Origin: Dietzia timorensis
Lineage (GTDB): Bacteria; Actinomycetota; Actinomycetes; Mycobacteriales; Mycobacteriaceae
Direction of reading: 5' to 3'
NCBI RefSeq assembly: GCF_020742175.1
Contig: NZ_DYXM01000057.1
Span: 1 to 41,925 of the forward strand
DNA: 41,925 nucleotides
Under the pieces are notes generated by a model. It was not told where the DNA came from and did not search any database. It saw only the letters and a program-made list of their open reading frames with translations. Each line of letters begins with the position of its first letter. Positions within the stretch are counted from its first letter, which is position 1. Shown piece by piece: positions 1 through 10,061 of this stretch. Both the position numbers and the translations under genes were made by a program.

Positions 1-603
1 GGATCCGGGCTGGTCGAGTACCGCGACCGCGGAACGGTGTGTGGCATCGAATTGCCGGATGGGCTGACGGAGGCGAGCCGGTTGCCCGAGCCGATCTTCA
101 CGCCGGCGACCAAGGCCGAACAAGGCGAGCATGACGAGAACATCAGCTTCGACGAGCTCGCTTCGATCGTCGGCGAGGAGCTTGCCGACCGGCTACGCAC
201 GGCGACCCTCGACATCTATTCGCGGGCGGCGAGCTTCGCGCGGGAGAAGGGAATCATTCTCGCCGACACCAAATTCGAGTTCGGCGTCGAACCCGACGGC
301 TCGCTCGTGCTCGCGGACGAGGTACTCACGCCCGATTCCTCGCGCTACTGGCCCGCGGAGACGTGGAGCGAGGGCGAGGTGCAGCCGAGCTTCGACAAGC
401 AGATCGTGCGCAACTGGCTCACGGGCCCGGACTCGGGATGGGACCGCGCGTCCGACCAGGCACCGCCGGAGCTGCCCGCCGAGGTCGCCGAGCGCACTCG
501 CGCCCGGTATATCGAAGCGTACGAGAAAATTTCGGGTCTGCGGTTCGCGGATTGGCCGGGCGCGGACGCAGCGGATGTTGCCGACGCCGGCGACGAGAAC
601 TAG
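1..603 (+). CDS. purC: SAICAR synthetase, 3' part (5' end outside window)
   Basis: PurC joins aspartate to CAIR in an ATP-dependent step of IMP synthesis. The reading frame is open from base 1, so the N-terminal third lies outside the window. The visible 200 residues carry family signatures: the opening GSGL, the stretch LPEPIFTPATKAEQGEHDEN, and the late segment TKFEFGV followed by DEVLTPDSSRYW, which belong to the ATP and substrate site. The stop codon TAG at 601-603 is immediately followed by the Shine-Dalgarno sequence of the peptidase gene. The pairing purC-ptrB is the order known in mycobacteria. Identification is secure; only the length is unknown. Confidence 0.97.
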   Translation, partial: GSGLVEYRDRGTVCGIELPDGLTEASRLPEPIFTPATKAEQGEHDENISFDELASIVGEELADRLRTATLDIYSRAASFAREKGIILADTKFEFGVEPDGSLVLADEVLTPDSSRYWPAETWSEGEVQPSFDKQIVRNWLTGPDSGWDRASDQAPPELPAEVAERTRARYIEAYEKISGLRFADWPGADAADVADAGDEN

Positions 604-609
604 GAGGCG

Positions 610-2865
<2,256 letters not shown>

Positions 2866-2910
2866 AACCGGGAAGGACACCCGGGTATGACGGCGGAGAT
2901 GCCGATCCCT

Positions 2911-2941
2911 CGAGGCCGGCCGCGTCATGCGGCCGGCCTCG
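2911..2941 (+). terminator. Hairpin after ptrB, no U-tract
   Basis: Perfect 12-bp arms (2912-2923 and 2929-2940), extendable by one pair, around a 5-nt loop. It lies 45 bases after the ptrB stop and before the convergent gene ending at 3002. There is no run of T after the stem on either side, so it is a GC-only terminator-like hairpin, common in high-GC actinobacteria. Confidence 0.55.
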
Positions 2942-3001
2942 GCTATTTCGGGCGGGTGGTGTTGCCTGGGCTATCGCGAGGCGCCCGGGGCTATGCGGGG
3001 G

Positions 3002-3550
3002 CTATTCCTCGATGAGGCGCTGTTCCTGTTCCCGCTGCCGGGCGAGGCGCCGGCCGCGGCGCGTCGCGTAGATCGCGCAGGGGCCTCCAATGAGTCCACC
3101 GGTAGCTAGGCCGATGGCGAAATTGGGATTGGTGCCGGTCGAATCCTTCTCGAAGCCACTACCGATGTCGATGAGCGGGTGGCCGGTGGCCGAATGGAAC
3201 GCCAACGCCGCGAGGAAGACAAGGATGAGGACGCCGCTCGTGATCCCGACCGCGATCTTGCGCCGGCGTGATGCCTTCGCGGAGATCAAGTCCGTACTCA
3301 GGCCCTCCGAGCGGCAGTACAACAAGAGCCCGAAGCTCGGCGACAAGAGCACGATGAAGGCGAGAAACGACCACATTCCGGAACCGGTGAGCGCCAGGCC
3401 GATGGGGACGACGATGCCGGCAAGCTGGGAGAGGGTATAGGCGAACGCCATGCCTCGCAGGTAGACGTCGCTTTCGCGCTCGTCGCTCACCGACGGGTCG
3501 TTCACGCCCGAGATGGTGTCTGCGGTGGAAACGAAGGTGGGAGTGCTCAT
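3002..3550 (-). CDS. Small integral membrane protein of unknown function, paired with an Xre-type regulator
   Basis: 182 residues. After a hydrophilic N-terminus of about 30 residues there are four hydrophobic segments, roughly residues 36-57, 60-79, 100-120 and 143-162. The C-terminus is Arg/Glu-rich and probably cytoplasmic. I recognise no enzyme motif. The start is fixed by AGGAG, which overlaps the stop codon of the upstream helix-turn-helix gene and ends 5 nt before ATG; only 9 bases separate the genes, so they form one operon. Pairs of a short Xre regulator and a polytopic membrane protein are widespread in Gram-positive bacteria. The substrate or signal cannot be read from sequence. 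Confidence 0.75.
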   Translation of the reverse strand: MSTPTFVSTADTISGVNDPSVSDERESDVYLRGMAFAYTLSQLAGIVVPIGLALTGSGMWSFLAFIVLLSPSFGLLLYCRSEGLSTDLISAKASRRRKIAVGITSGVLILVFLAALAFHSATGHPLIDIGSGFEKDSTGTNPNFAIGLATGGLIGGPCAIYATRRGRRLARQREQEQRLIEE

Positions 3551-3559
3551 GGTGGCTCC

Positions 3560-3802
3560 TTACGAATTCGGGGAGTCGTCGTCCAGGGGAAACAGTTCTT
3601 CGACCGTGGCGCCGAGCTCGCGGGCGATGCGCAGCGCGAGGTAGACGCTCGGGGAGTAGTCGCCTTTTTCGATGGCGACGATCGTCTGCCGGGACGCGCC
3701 GACCGCGTCGCCGAGCTCGGCCTGCGTGAGTTTGAAGGCCTTACGGCGATCCCGTATCGGGCTCGCGGCGGCGCCGGGCGGGGCGTCTGGTCTGGTGGCC
3801 AT
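3560..3802 (-). CDS. Small Xre/Cro-type helix-turn-helix regulator
   Basis: 80 residues from the chosen start. The HTH_3 fold occupies roughly residues 15-70, with helix-turn-helix core QAELGDAVGASRQTIVAIEK, then an acidic tail. The frame stays open to an ATG at 3865, but ATG 3802 has GGAGG 5 nt upstream, and the upstream Met would sit inside the palindromic operator-like sequence, so the short form is preferred. Small single-domain members of this type typically repress their own operon. The dense inverted repeats at 3847-3920 just upstream fit autoregulation. It is followed at once by the membrane protein gene, its likely regulatory partner. Confidence 0.85.
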   Translation of the reverse strand: MATRPDAPPGAAASPIRDRRKAFKLTQAELGDAVGASRQTIVAIEKGDYSPSVYLALRIARELGATVEELFPLDDDSPNS

Positions 3803-3846
3803 GTCACCTCCGAGGGATGCTGCGAACGTGGTCGACCCCGCGTCCG

Positions 3847-3920
3847 TGTCGAGTTTGTTTGACATTGGAAGTCAAACAAACCCGACTTTTTATGTCAAGT
3901 GCACTCGACATTTGTGTCGA
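3847..3920. promoter_or_regulatory. Operator-like array of inverted repeats in the divergent 3803-3999 region
   Basis: A perfect 11-bp inverted repeat (GTTTGTTTGAC at 3853-3863 and its complement at 3871-3881) has a 7-bp spacer. Next comes a near-perfect 18-bp palindrome (3893-3910, one mismatched pair) and then TCGACA-4 nt-TGTCGA (3905-3920). The hexamer TGTCGA or its complement occurs at 3847-3852, 3905-3910 and 3915-3920. The array sits between the Xre regulator (minus) and the gene at 4000 (plus), where it could control both. A possible -10 for the plus gene is TAAACT at 3979-3984. Binding by the Xre protein is inferred. Confidence 0.55.
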
Positions 3921-3999
3921 TGCAAGAAGTTGTGGCTGCAGTCTTTTGCCGTGGGGCTACCTCGACGTCACTTGTCCTTAAACTGCACCTGAGAAACTG

Positions 4000-4800
4000 A
4001 TGGCCATGAGCGCACGTCTGATCGTCTCGTTGTCCGGCATCCGCGATAAACACCTGGACAAGTGCTCCGAACTCGTCGAGGAGCTCGATCGCCGCGAGAT
4101 TCCCGTGTCGCTTCTCGTTTCGCCCCGCCGCGGTGAAAAGTACCGGCTCGCCGATGACAAGGTCACCCAGGAGTGGATTCGCGCGCGTAGGGCTGCGGGC
4201 GACGCCATCGTCCTCGGCGGATACGACGAGGCGGCGACCAAGCGGCGCCGCGCCGAATTCGCGACGATCGGCCGTTCCGAGGCGCACGTCCGGCTGACCG
4301 CCGCCGCCCGACTTATGGACGGTCTCGGGTTGTCGACTCCACTCTTCGCGCCGCCGCGGTGGGTCGCCTCTCCCGGCGCCATGGAGGCTCTGCCGAAGGT
4401 GGGCTTCCGGATGTGCGCCGACCTTTCGGGGATTCATGATCTCGAGCGCGGTACCTTCGAGCGCGGCAGGATGCTCTCGCTTGGTGAGGGGTTCGTCGCC
4501 GATTCGCTGTGGTGCCGCGCGATGGTCGCGGCCGCAGGCCGAATCGCCGGAGTGGGAGGGCTCGTGCGCGTGAACATCGCGGCCAAGCACCTACAGCGGA
4601 ATAATCCCCGCTCGGCTCTTTTCGACGCCGTCGACGTCGTCACCAATGCGCACGGTGGGCGCGCGACCCGCTACGAATGGCAGCCGCCGATGGACGAGGC
4701 GCGGCGTCACGCGGGTGAGGTCGGCGGCGCGGGCGACCGCGGTAGCACGGGAAAGGCCGCGGCTGGAGTCGGAGCCGGCGGTCCGCGTACCGTCGCCTAG
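4000..4800 (+). CDS. DUF2334-type polysaccharide-deacetylase-fold protein, function unknown
   Basis: 266 residues. The N-terminal strand LIVSLSGIRDKH, the segment around GGYDEAATKRRRAEF and the later LFAPPRWVASPGAMEAL resemble DUF2334 proteins of the NodB/polysaccharide-deacetylase superfamily; a relative probably lies at the same place in mycobacteria (Rv0784, from memory). Active deacetylases hold a metal with Asp, His, His. Here the expected Asp pair after strand 1 is not evident, and GGYDE stands where many relatives have a His before Gly, so catalysis is doubtful. The last ~35 residues are Gly/Ala/Arg-rich and probably disordered. ATG 4000 and ATG 4006 are both possible; neither has a strong Shine-Dalgarno. 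Confidence 0.65.
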   Translation: MAMSARLIVSLSGIRDKHLDKCSELVEELDRREIPVSLLVSPRRGEKYRLADDKVTQEWIRARRAAGDAIVLGGYDEAATKRRRAEFATIGRSEAHVRLTAAARLMDGLGLSTPLFAPPRWVASPGAMEALPKVGFRMCADLSGIHDLERGTFERGRMLSLGEGFVADSLWCRAMVAAAGRIAGVGGLVRVNIAAKHLQRNNPRSALFDAVDVVTNAHGGRATRYEWQPPMDEARRHAGEVGGAGDRGSTGKAAAGVGAGGPRTVA

Positions 4801-4892
4801 CTGCCCGGAAAGGGGGACGGGCCGGGAAACGGTTAGGATTGGCGCTAGATAAGTTCTCGCCCTCAAGTCGCCGCAGCGCCCTAGGAGTGTCG

Positions 4893-5144
4893 ATGGCCCG
4901 CGTAGTAGTCGAAGTCATGCCGAAACAGGAGATCCTGGACCCACAGGGGCAGGCGATCCACCGGGCGCTCGGACGCCTCGGCCACGAGGGCGTCTCCGAC
5001 GTCCGGCAGGGCAAGCGCTTCGAGCTCGAGGTCTCGGACGATGTCTCCGATGCCGAGTTGGAGAAGATCGCCGACAGTCTCCTCGCGAACACAGTGATCG
5101 AAGACTGGAAGGTTGTGCGCACATCGGTGGAGGCCGCACAGTGA
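4893..5144 (+). CDS. purS: Phosphoribosylformylglycinamidine synthase subunit PurS
   Basis: 83 residues. PurS is the small structural subunit that bridges PurQ and PurL in the three-part FGAM synthase of Gram-positive bacteria and helps pass ammonia between them. The protein opens MARVVVEVMPKQEILDPQG and contains GVSDVRQGK, both typical, and its length is normal. ATG 4893 has AGGAG 6 nt upstream; an in-frame ATG further up would add 18 residues unlike the family. The last bases overlap purQ by 4 nt, indicating translational coupling. Confidence 0.96.
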   Translation: MARVVVEVMPKQEILDPQGQAIHRALGRLGHEGVSDVRQGKRFELEVSDDVSDAELEKIADSLLANTVIEDWKVVRTSVEAAQ

Positions 5145-5818
5145 GTCCGCAGATCGGCGTCATCACCTTCCCCGGCACGCTCGACGACGACGATGCCGCG
5201 CGCGCGGTGCGGTACTCGGGCGCCGAGCCCGTATCGCTGTGGCACGCGGACGCCGACCTCAAGGGCGTCGACGCGGTCATCGTCCCCGGCGGCTTCTCGT
5301 ACGGCGACTACCTGAGATGCGGTGCGATTGCCTCGATGGCCCCGGTAATGGGTTCCGTCGTCGAGGCGGCCAGCGGCGGGATGCCGGTGCTCGGCATCTG
5401 CAACGGCTTCCAGATCCTCTGCGAAGCGGGGCTGCTTCCAGGCGCGCTGGCCCGTAACGAGAAAATGCATTTCGTGTGCCGCGATGAGTGGCTGCGGGTG
5501 GAGAACAACTCGACCGCGTGGACGAACCGCTTCGATTCCGGCGCCGAGATCCTCGTGCCGCTGAAGTCGGGGGAGGGTCGCTACATCGCCACCGCCGACA
5601 CGATCTCCGAGCTGGAGGATAACGGTCGCGTGGTGTTCCGCTACGCAGCGAGCTCGCCGAACGGGTCGACCGGAAGTATCGCGGGCATCGCCTCCGAAAA
5701 CGGCAGGGTCGTGGGGCTCATGCCGCACCCGGAGCATGCCATCGACCCGCTCACGGGTCCGAGCAACGACGGGCTCGGGCTCTTCCTTTCGGCCCTGGAC
5801 GCCGTCGTCAGCGCGTAG
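5141..5818 (+). CDS. purQ: FGAM synthase glutaminase subunit PurQ
   Basis: 225-residue class I glutamine amidotransferase that releases ammonia from glutamine for FGAM synthesis. The nucleophile is Cys87 in GICNGFQIL, with His196 and Glu198 in MPHPEHA completing the triad. The length is standard. It starts with GTG inside the purS stop (GTGA overlap), so the two are made in fixed ratio. Its partner purL lies 1.3 kb downstream behind an unrelated oxidoreductase gene. Confidence 0.97.
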   Translation: MSPQIGVITFPGTLDDDDAARAVRYSGAEPVSLWHADADLKGVDAVIVPGGFSYGDYLRCGAIASMAPVMGSVVEAASGGMPVLGICNGFQILCEAGLLPGALARNEKMHFVCRDEWLRVENNSTAWTNRFDSGAEILVPLKSGEGRYIATADTISELEDNGRVVFRYAASSPNGSTGSIAGIASENGRVVGLMPHPEHAIDPLTGPSNDGLGLFLSALDAVVSA

Positions 5819-5857
5819 TCGAGCCGCCGCCACGGGGATTCGGGAGTAGTCGAGGAC

Positions 5858-7129
5858 ATGCAGCGCCAACGCAATGCCGACAGGGACTTCGACATCGTGC
5901 TGTTCGGCGCCGCCGGATTCACCGGAGGGCTCGTCGCCGACTACCTGTCCGGGCACCTGCCGCGCGAGGCGCGCTGGGCGATCGTCGGGCGTGAGCGCGC
6001 GGAGCTTGAGATCGCGGCGCAGCGGCTCGCACGGTCCGCGCCGAAGGCTGCCGCGCCGGAGCTTCTCGTGGCGGATGTCGTCGATCCGAAGCAGGTCGCG
6101 GAGATCGCGCCGCGTGCGCGGGTGATCGCGTCGACCATCGGCCCGTACCTCGAACGCGGCGGCGTGCTCGTTTCGCTGTGCGCGGCGCACGGCACCGACT
6201 ATGTCGACCTGTGTACCGAGACCGAATTCGTCGACCGCGTCTACCTCGAGCAGAACGCACTCGCCGAATCGACTGGGGCGCGCATCGTGCACGCGTGCGG
6301 GTTCGAATCCATTCCCGCCGATCTCGGCGTGTACTACACGATGAGGTACGTCCCCGAAGGGGTGGCTCTCAAGCTCACTTCGGCGCTCAGCGTGGACGCC
6401 CGATTCTCGCGCGGCACCATCGACAGCGCCTTCGGCCAGTTCCGCCGCGCCAAGGAGGCGCGCGAATCTGCGGAACGTCGACGTCACCTGGAAGGGGCCC
6501 CGCTGGGCAGGCGGGTGCGCTACGTGCGCGGGCTCCCGCACTACGACGATTCGCTGCGCCGCTGGCTCGTGCCGCTGCCGGCGATGGATCCACGCGTGGT
6601 CGTGCGGTCGGCATCGTCCATGGACCAGTACGGCCCCGATTTCTCGTATTCGCACTACGCGGCGGTTGACCATTTCGCGACGGTCGCAACCGGGATGGCC
6701 GTGGTGGCGAGTATCTTCGCCGCCTCGCAGATCCCGATGCTCGTGGGGCTGCTCGACTCCTCGCGCGAGTGGTTCCGGGAGCATCGTCCCGTCCGGCCCG
6801 GGGTGCACCACCATTCGGGACCGAGCGATCAGGCACGCAAGCGGGCGCTATTCGGCTCGGAGGGGCCGGACGTGCTGCGCCGAGCACGTTCCTCGTTCGA
6901 CGTGACGGTGCTCGCCAAGGGCGGCGGACGCACCGTCGTCACACGTGTATCCGGCGGGGACCCGGGCTATTCGGAAACCTCGATGATGCTCGCGGAGGCC
7001 GCGATGTGTCTCGCGTTCGACGACAACCCGCAACGCTCCGGCCAGCTCACTCCCGCCTACGCGATGGGGGAGCGTCTGCTCGAAAGAGTCCAGGCAGGGG
7101 GCCTGAGGTTCGAGGTCCTGCAGGAGTAA
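5858..7129 (+). CDS. Saccharopine dehydrogenase-like NAD(P)-binding oxidoreductase (trans-acting enoyl reductase family)
   Basis: 423 residues. The N-terminal Rossmann fold has the dinucleotide loop GAAGFTGGLVADYL at about residues 18-31 and an acidic/basic second-strand end (VGRER). The family includes mycobacterial trans-acting enoyl reductases that act on polyketide chains and uncharacterised saccharopine-dehydrogenase-like proteins; lysine metabolism itself is unlikely. A hydrophobic segment near residues 268-290 (VATGMAVVASIFAASQIPML) may be membrane-associating. GGAG 10 nt before ATG 5858 supports the start. It sits between purQ and purL, yet nothing in it suggests a purine role. The substrate is unknown. 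Confidence 0.78.
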   Translation: MQRQRNADRDFDIVLFGAAGFTGGLVADYLSGHLPREARWAIVGRERAELEIAAQRLARSAPKAAAPELLVADVVDPKQVAEIAPRARVIASTIGPYLERGGVLVSLCAAHGTDYVDLCTETEFVDRVYLEQNALAESTGARIVHACGFESIPADLGVYYTMRYVPEGVALKLTSALSVDARFSRGTIDSAFGQFRRAKEARESAERRRHLEGAPLGRRVRYVRGLPHYDDSLRRWLVPLPAMDPRVVVRSASSMDQYGPDFSYSHYAAVDHFATVATGMAVVASIFAASQIPMLVGLLDSSREWFREHRPVRPGVHHHSGPSDQARKRALFGSEGPDVLRRARSSFDVTVLAKGGGRTVVTRVSGGDPGYSETSMMLAEAAMCLAFDDNPQRSGQLTPAYAMGERLLERVQAGGLRFEVLQE

Positions 7130-7143
7130 ATCCGGAAGGCGGC

Positions 7144-7149
7144 TAGGCT
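7144..7149 (+). promoter_or_regulatory. Predicted -10 of a leaderless purL promoter
   Basis: TAGGCT ends 8 nt before the GTG start of purL, with no Shine-Dalgarno between them. Transcription would begin at or next to the GTG. It lies just after the stop of the upstream oxidoreductase gene, giving purL its own promoter. Confidence 0.5.
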
Positions 7150-7157
7150 GGTTAACC

Positions 7158-9485
7158 GTGAGCGACACGATCGATACCACCTCCCATGCCGCAGCCACCC
7201 CGGAGCTCGATCAGCCGTGGGCCGAACTCGGCCTGAAGGACGACGAGTACCAGCGAATCCGCGAGATCCTCGGACGCCGTCCGACCGAGGCCGAGCTCGC
7301 GATGTACTCGGTCATGTGGTCGGAGCATTGTTCTTATAAGTCCTCGAAGGCGCACCTGCGCTACTTCGGGCAGACGACCACCGACGCGATGCGCACGAAG
7401 CTTCTCGCGGGCATCGGCGAGAACGCCGGCGTGGTGTCGATCGGCGACGGCTGGGCCGTGACCTTCAAGGTCGAATCCCACAACCATCCGAGCTACATCG
7501 AGCCCTACCAGGGCGCAGCGACCGGCGTCGGCGGGATCGTGCGGGACATCATGGCGATGGGCGCGCGGCCCGTGGCGGTCATGGACCAGCTGCGCTTCGG
7601 CGCGATCGACCACCCGGACACCCAGCGCGTGGTCGGCGGGGTCGTCTCCGGTGTCGGCGGCTACGGCAACTCGCTCGGTCTGCCTAACATCGGCGGCGAG
7701 ACCGTGTTCGACGCCTCGTACCAGGGCAACCCGCTCGTCAACGCGCTGTGTGTGGGCGCGCTGCGCGAGGAGGATCTGCACCTCGCTTTCGCCTCGGGCA
7801 CCGGCAACCGGATCATCCTGTTCGGCGCGCGCACCGGCCTCGACGGCATCGGCGGCGTGTCCGTGCTCGCCTCGGAAACCTTCGACGAGACCGATGGCGG
7901 CCCCCGTAAGCTCCCGAGCGTGCAGGTCGGCGACCCGTTTGCGGAGAAGGTGCTCATCGAGTGCTGCCTCGACCTGTACCGCGACGATCTCGTCGTGGGA
8001 ATCCAGGACCTCGGCGGTGCCGGGCTGTCGTGTGCGACGAGCGAGCTCGCCGCCGCGGGCGACGGCGGCATGCACATCGTGCTCGACAACGTCGCGCTGC
8101 GCGCCGAGGGGATGACGGCGGCGGAGATCCTGTCCTCGGAGTCGCAGGAGCGTATGTGTGCCGTGGTCAGCCCCGAGAACGTCGAGGCGTTCTACGAGGT
8201 CTGCCGCAAATGGGACGTCCTCGCGACGGACATCGGCGAGGTCACCGAATCCGATCACCTCGTGATCGAGCACAAGGGCGAGACCGTCGTCGACGTGCCC
8301 CCGAAGACCGTGGCGCTCGAGGGCCCCGTCTACGACCGGCCGCTGGCGCGCCCCGACTGGCAGGACGAGCTGCAGGCGAACACCGCAGCGAACCTGTCGC
8401 GCCCGTCGACAGGCGGGGAGCTGCGCGCGACGCTGCTGGCGATGCTCGCCTCGCCCGCGCTGTGCTCCCGCCGATTCATCACCGAGCAGTACGACCGCTA
8501 CGTGCGCGGCAACACGATCGCCGCGGAATACGCCGACGGCGGCGTCATCCGCATCGACGAGCAGACCGGTCGCGGCGTCGCGATCTCCACCGACACTTCG
8601 GGGCGCTACACGAAGCTGGACCCGTATCGCGGCGCCCAGCTGGCGCTCGCCGAGGCCTACCGCAACGTCGCGGTCACGGGGGCGACGCCCATCGCCGTCA
8701 CCAATTGCCTGAACTTCGGGTCCCCGGAGGATCCGGCGGTGATGTGGCAGTTCAGCGAGGCCGTGCACGGGCTCGCCGACGGCTGCGCGCAGCTCGGCAT
8801 CCCGGTCACCGGCGGCAACGTCTCGTTCTACAACCAGACCGGCGACCAGGCGATCCTGCCGACCCCTGTGGTCGGTGTACTGGGAGTGCTGGATGACGTC
8901 GCACGCCGCAATCCCACGGCGTTCGGCGATACTCCGGGTGAGTTGATCTACGTGATCGGCGACGTCCGCGACGAGTTCGACGGCTCGATCTGGGCGCAGG
9001 TGGCCCACGATCACCTCGGTGGCACGCCTCCCGAGGTCGACCTCGAGTGGGAGGCCACGCTCGCGCGCGTGATGTCGGCGTGCTCGCGCGACGGCCTCGT
9101 CACCTCCGCGCACGACGTGTCCGAGGGTGGCCTGGCGCAGTCGCTCGTAGAGGCCGCGATCGCGGGTGAGTGCGGCGTGCGTGTCGTGCTGCCCGAGGAT
9201 GCGGACCCGTTCGTGTGGCTGTTCTCCGAGTCCGCCGGCCGGATCGTCGTGTCCGTTCCGCGTGGGGAGGAGCCTCGCTTCCAGCAGATGCTCTCGGCGC
9301 AGCGTCTCCCGCACGCACGTATCGGCGTGACCGACGCCGACTCCGGCGAGTTCGAGGTGCAAGGCCTGTTCACCGCGAGCCTCGACGAACTTTCCGAGGC
9401 GTGGGAGGGCACCCTCCCGCGCTACTTCGGTTCGCAGGTGGCCGCGGTCGTCGCCGAGGCCGGCGCGAACCCGGACGAGGCGTAG
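7158..9485 (+). CDS. purL: FGAM synthase large subunit PurL
   Basis: 775 residues, the small-type PurL that works with PurS and PurQ to convert FGAR to FGAM using ATP and ammonia. It is a duplicated AIR-synthase fold. Visible signatures are WSEHCSYKSSK near residue 54, then VESHNHPS and the Gly-rich GAATGVGGIVRD in the first half, and the second-half repeats TNCLNFGSPE, GNVSFYNQTG and SAHDVSEGGL. The start is GTG 7158, with no Shine-Dalgarno but a -10 hexamer placed for a leaderless message. The length fits actinobacterial PurL. A long open frame on the opposite strand is a composition artefact. Confidence 0.97.
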   Translation: MSDTIDTTSHAAATPELDQPWAELGLKDDEYQRIREILGRRPTEAELAMYSVMWSEHCSYKSSKAHLRYFGQTTTDAMRTKLLAGIGENAGVVSIGDGWAVTFKVESHNHPSYIEPYQGAATGVGGIVRDIMAMGARPVAVMDQLRFGAIDHPDTQRVVGGVVSGVGGYGNSLGLPNIGGETVFDASYQGNPLVNALCVGALREEDLHLAFASGTGNRIILFGARTGLDGIGGVSVLASETFDETDGGPRKLPSVQVGDPFAEKVLIECCLDLYRDDLVVGIQDLGGAGLSCATSELAAAGDGGMHIVLDNVALRAEGMTAAEILSSESQERMCAVVSPENVEAFYEVCRKWDVLATDIGEVTESDHLVIEHKGETVVDVPPKTVALEGPVYDRPLARPDWQDELQANTAANLSRPSTGGELRATLLAMLASPALCSRRFITEQYDRYVRGNTIAAEYADGGVIRIDEQTGRGVAISTDTSGRYTKLDPYRGAQLALAEAYRNVAVTGATPIAVTNCLNFGSPEDPAVMWQFSEAVHGLADGCAQLGIPVTGGNVSFYNQTGDQAILPTPVVGVLGVLDDVARRNPTAFGDTPGELIYVIGDVRDEFDGSIWAQVAHDHLGGTPPEVDLEWEATLARVMSACSRDGLVTSAHDVSEGGLAQSLVEAAIAGECGVRVVLPEDADPFVWLFSESAGRIVVSVPRGEEPRFQQMLSAQRLPHARIGVTDADSGEFEVQGLFTASLDELSEAWEGTLPRYFGSQVAAVVAEAGANPDEA

Positions 9486-9512
9486 CCCGCTCTGCCCGGG
9501 GAAGGGGAGTAG

Positions 9513-9938
9513 ATGCCGCGCAAGGCGCCCACGGCGGCCGAGGTCACGGCCTCGGTCGCAGCCGCCGCGGACTGGCTGGGCGATATCGCTCGTGCCCGAC
9601 GTCAGGACCCCGCGCGCGGGGACGAGAAGGTCGGACCGCACCGGGCGGTGGTCGCCGCGGCCGTGCGGGGGACGCTGTCGCTTCTGGAAGGCGATCTTCC
9701 CGGGCATTCGGTCGAGGTGCGTGTGCCCCCGTTCGGGGCCGTGCAGTGCGTGGAGGGGCCGCGACACACCCGCGGGACCCCTCCGAACGTCGTCGAAACC
9801 GATGCGGGCACGTGGCTTCTCCTCGCCACCGGCGAGGTGAGCTGGTCCGAGGCCGAAGACGCGGGGTGGTTGCAGCTCTCGGGAATCAGGGCGGGCGATA
9901 TCGCCTCCGCCCTTCCTGTGGTGCGTCCGGCCAAATAG
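9513..9938 (+). CDS. Sterol-carrier-family (bacterial SCP-like) small protein
   Basis: 141 residues. It resembles the bacterial SCP-like protein found between purL and purF in mycobacteria (Rv0807 by my recollection). Features are an Ala-rich N-terminal helix, the conserved core VEVRVPPFGAVQCVEGPRHTRGTPPN, and the phrase WLLLATGEVSW followed by LQLSGIRAGDI. SCP-2 folds bind lipids or acyl-CoA, but no ligand is known for this branch, and the name should not be read as sterol transport. GGAAGGGGAG ends 3 nt before ATG 9513. Its steady place in the purine cluster suggests a housekeeping link not yet explained. Confidence 0.78.
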   Translation: MPRKAPTAAEVTASVAAAADWLGDIARARRQDPARGDEKVGPHRAVVAAAVRGTLSLLEGDLPGHSVEVRVPPFGAVQCVEGPRHTRGTPPNVVETDAGTWLLLATGEVSWSEAEDAGWLQLSGIRAGDIASALPVVRPAK

Positions 9939-10061
9939 CCAATTGCGGGCGGGTGAACGTAGAGTATTACTGCGGTGCGACGCGACGCGCGTGCGCCCAC
10001 CTGCAACAACTGAGTACCTGAGTTCGACACGACCTCAACAGCTCTGATTGGAGAGCCCCAC

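Noticed and set aside
1..6. The window opens with GGATCC, a BamHI site, as if it were a clone boundary.
   Set aside because: It codes for the conserved Gly-Ser of the PurC signature; chance placement is sufficient.
4000..4800. Calling this an active polysaccharide deacetylase.
   Set aside because: The metal-binding Asp and His pattern is not convincing, so only fold-level similarity is claimed.
5858..7129. Calling this a lysine-pathway saccharopine dehydrogenase.
   Set aside because: Only the Rossmann part fits; actinobacterial relatives work in lipid metabolism or are uncharacterised.
7152..9767. An 871-codon open frame on the strand opposite purL, and similar long frames at 763-2928, 4640-6814 and 35049-37049.
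   Set aside because: They mirror well-identified genes, are filled with Arg, His and Asp/Glu-Val repeats, show no known motif and arise from high GC at third positions.
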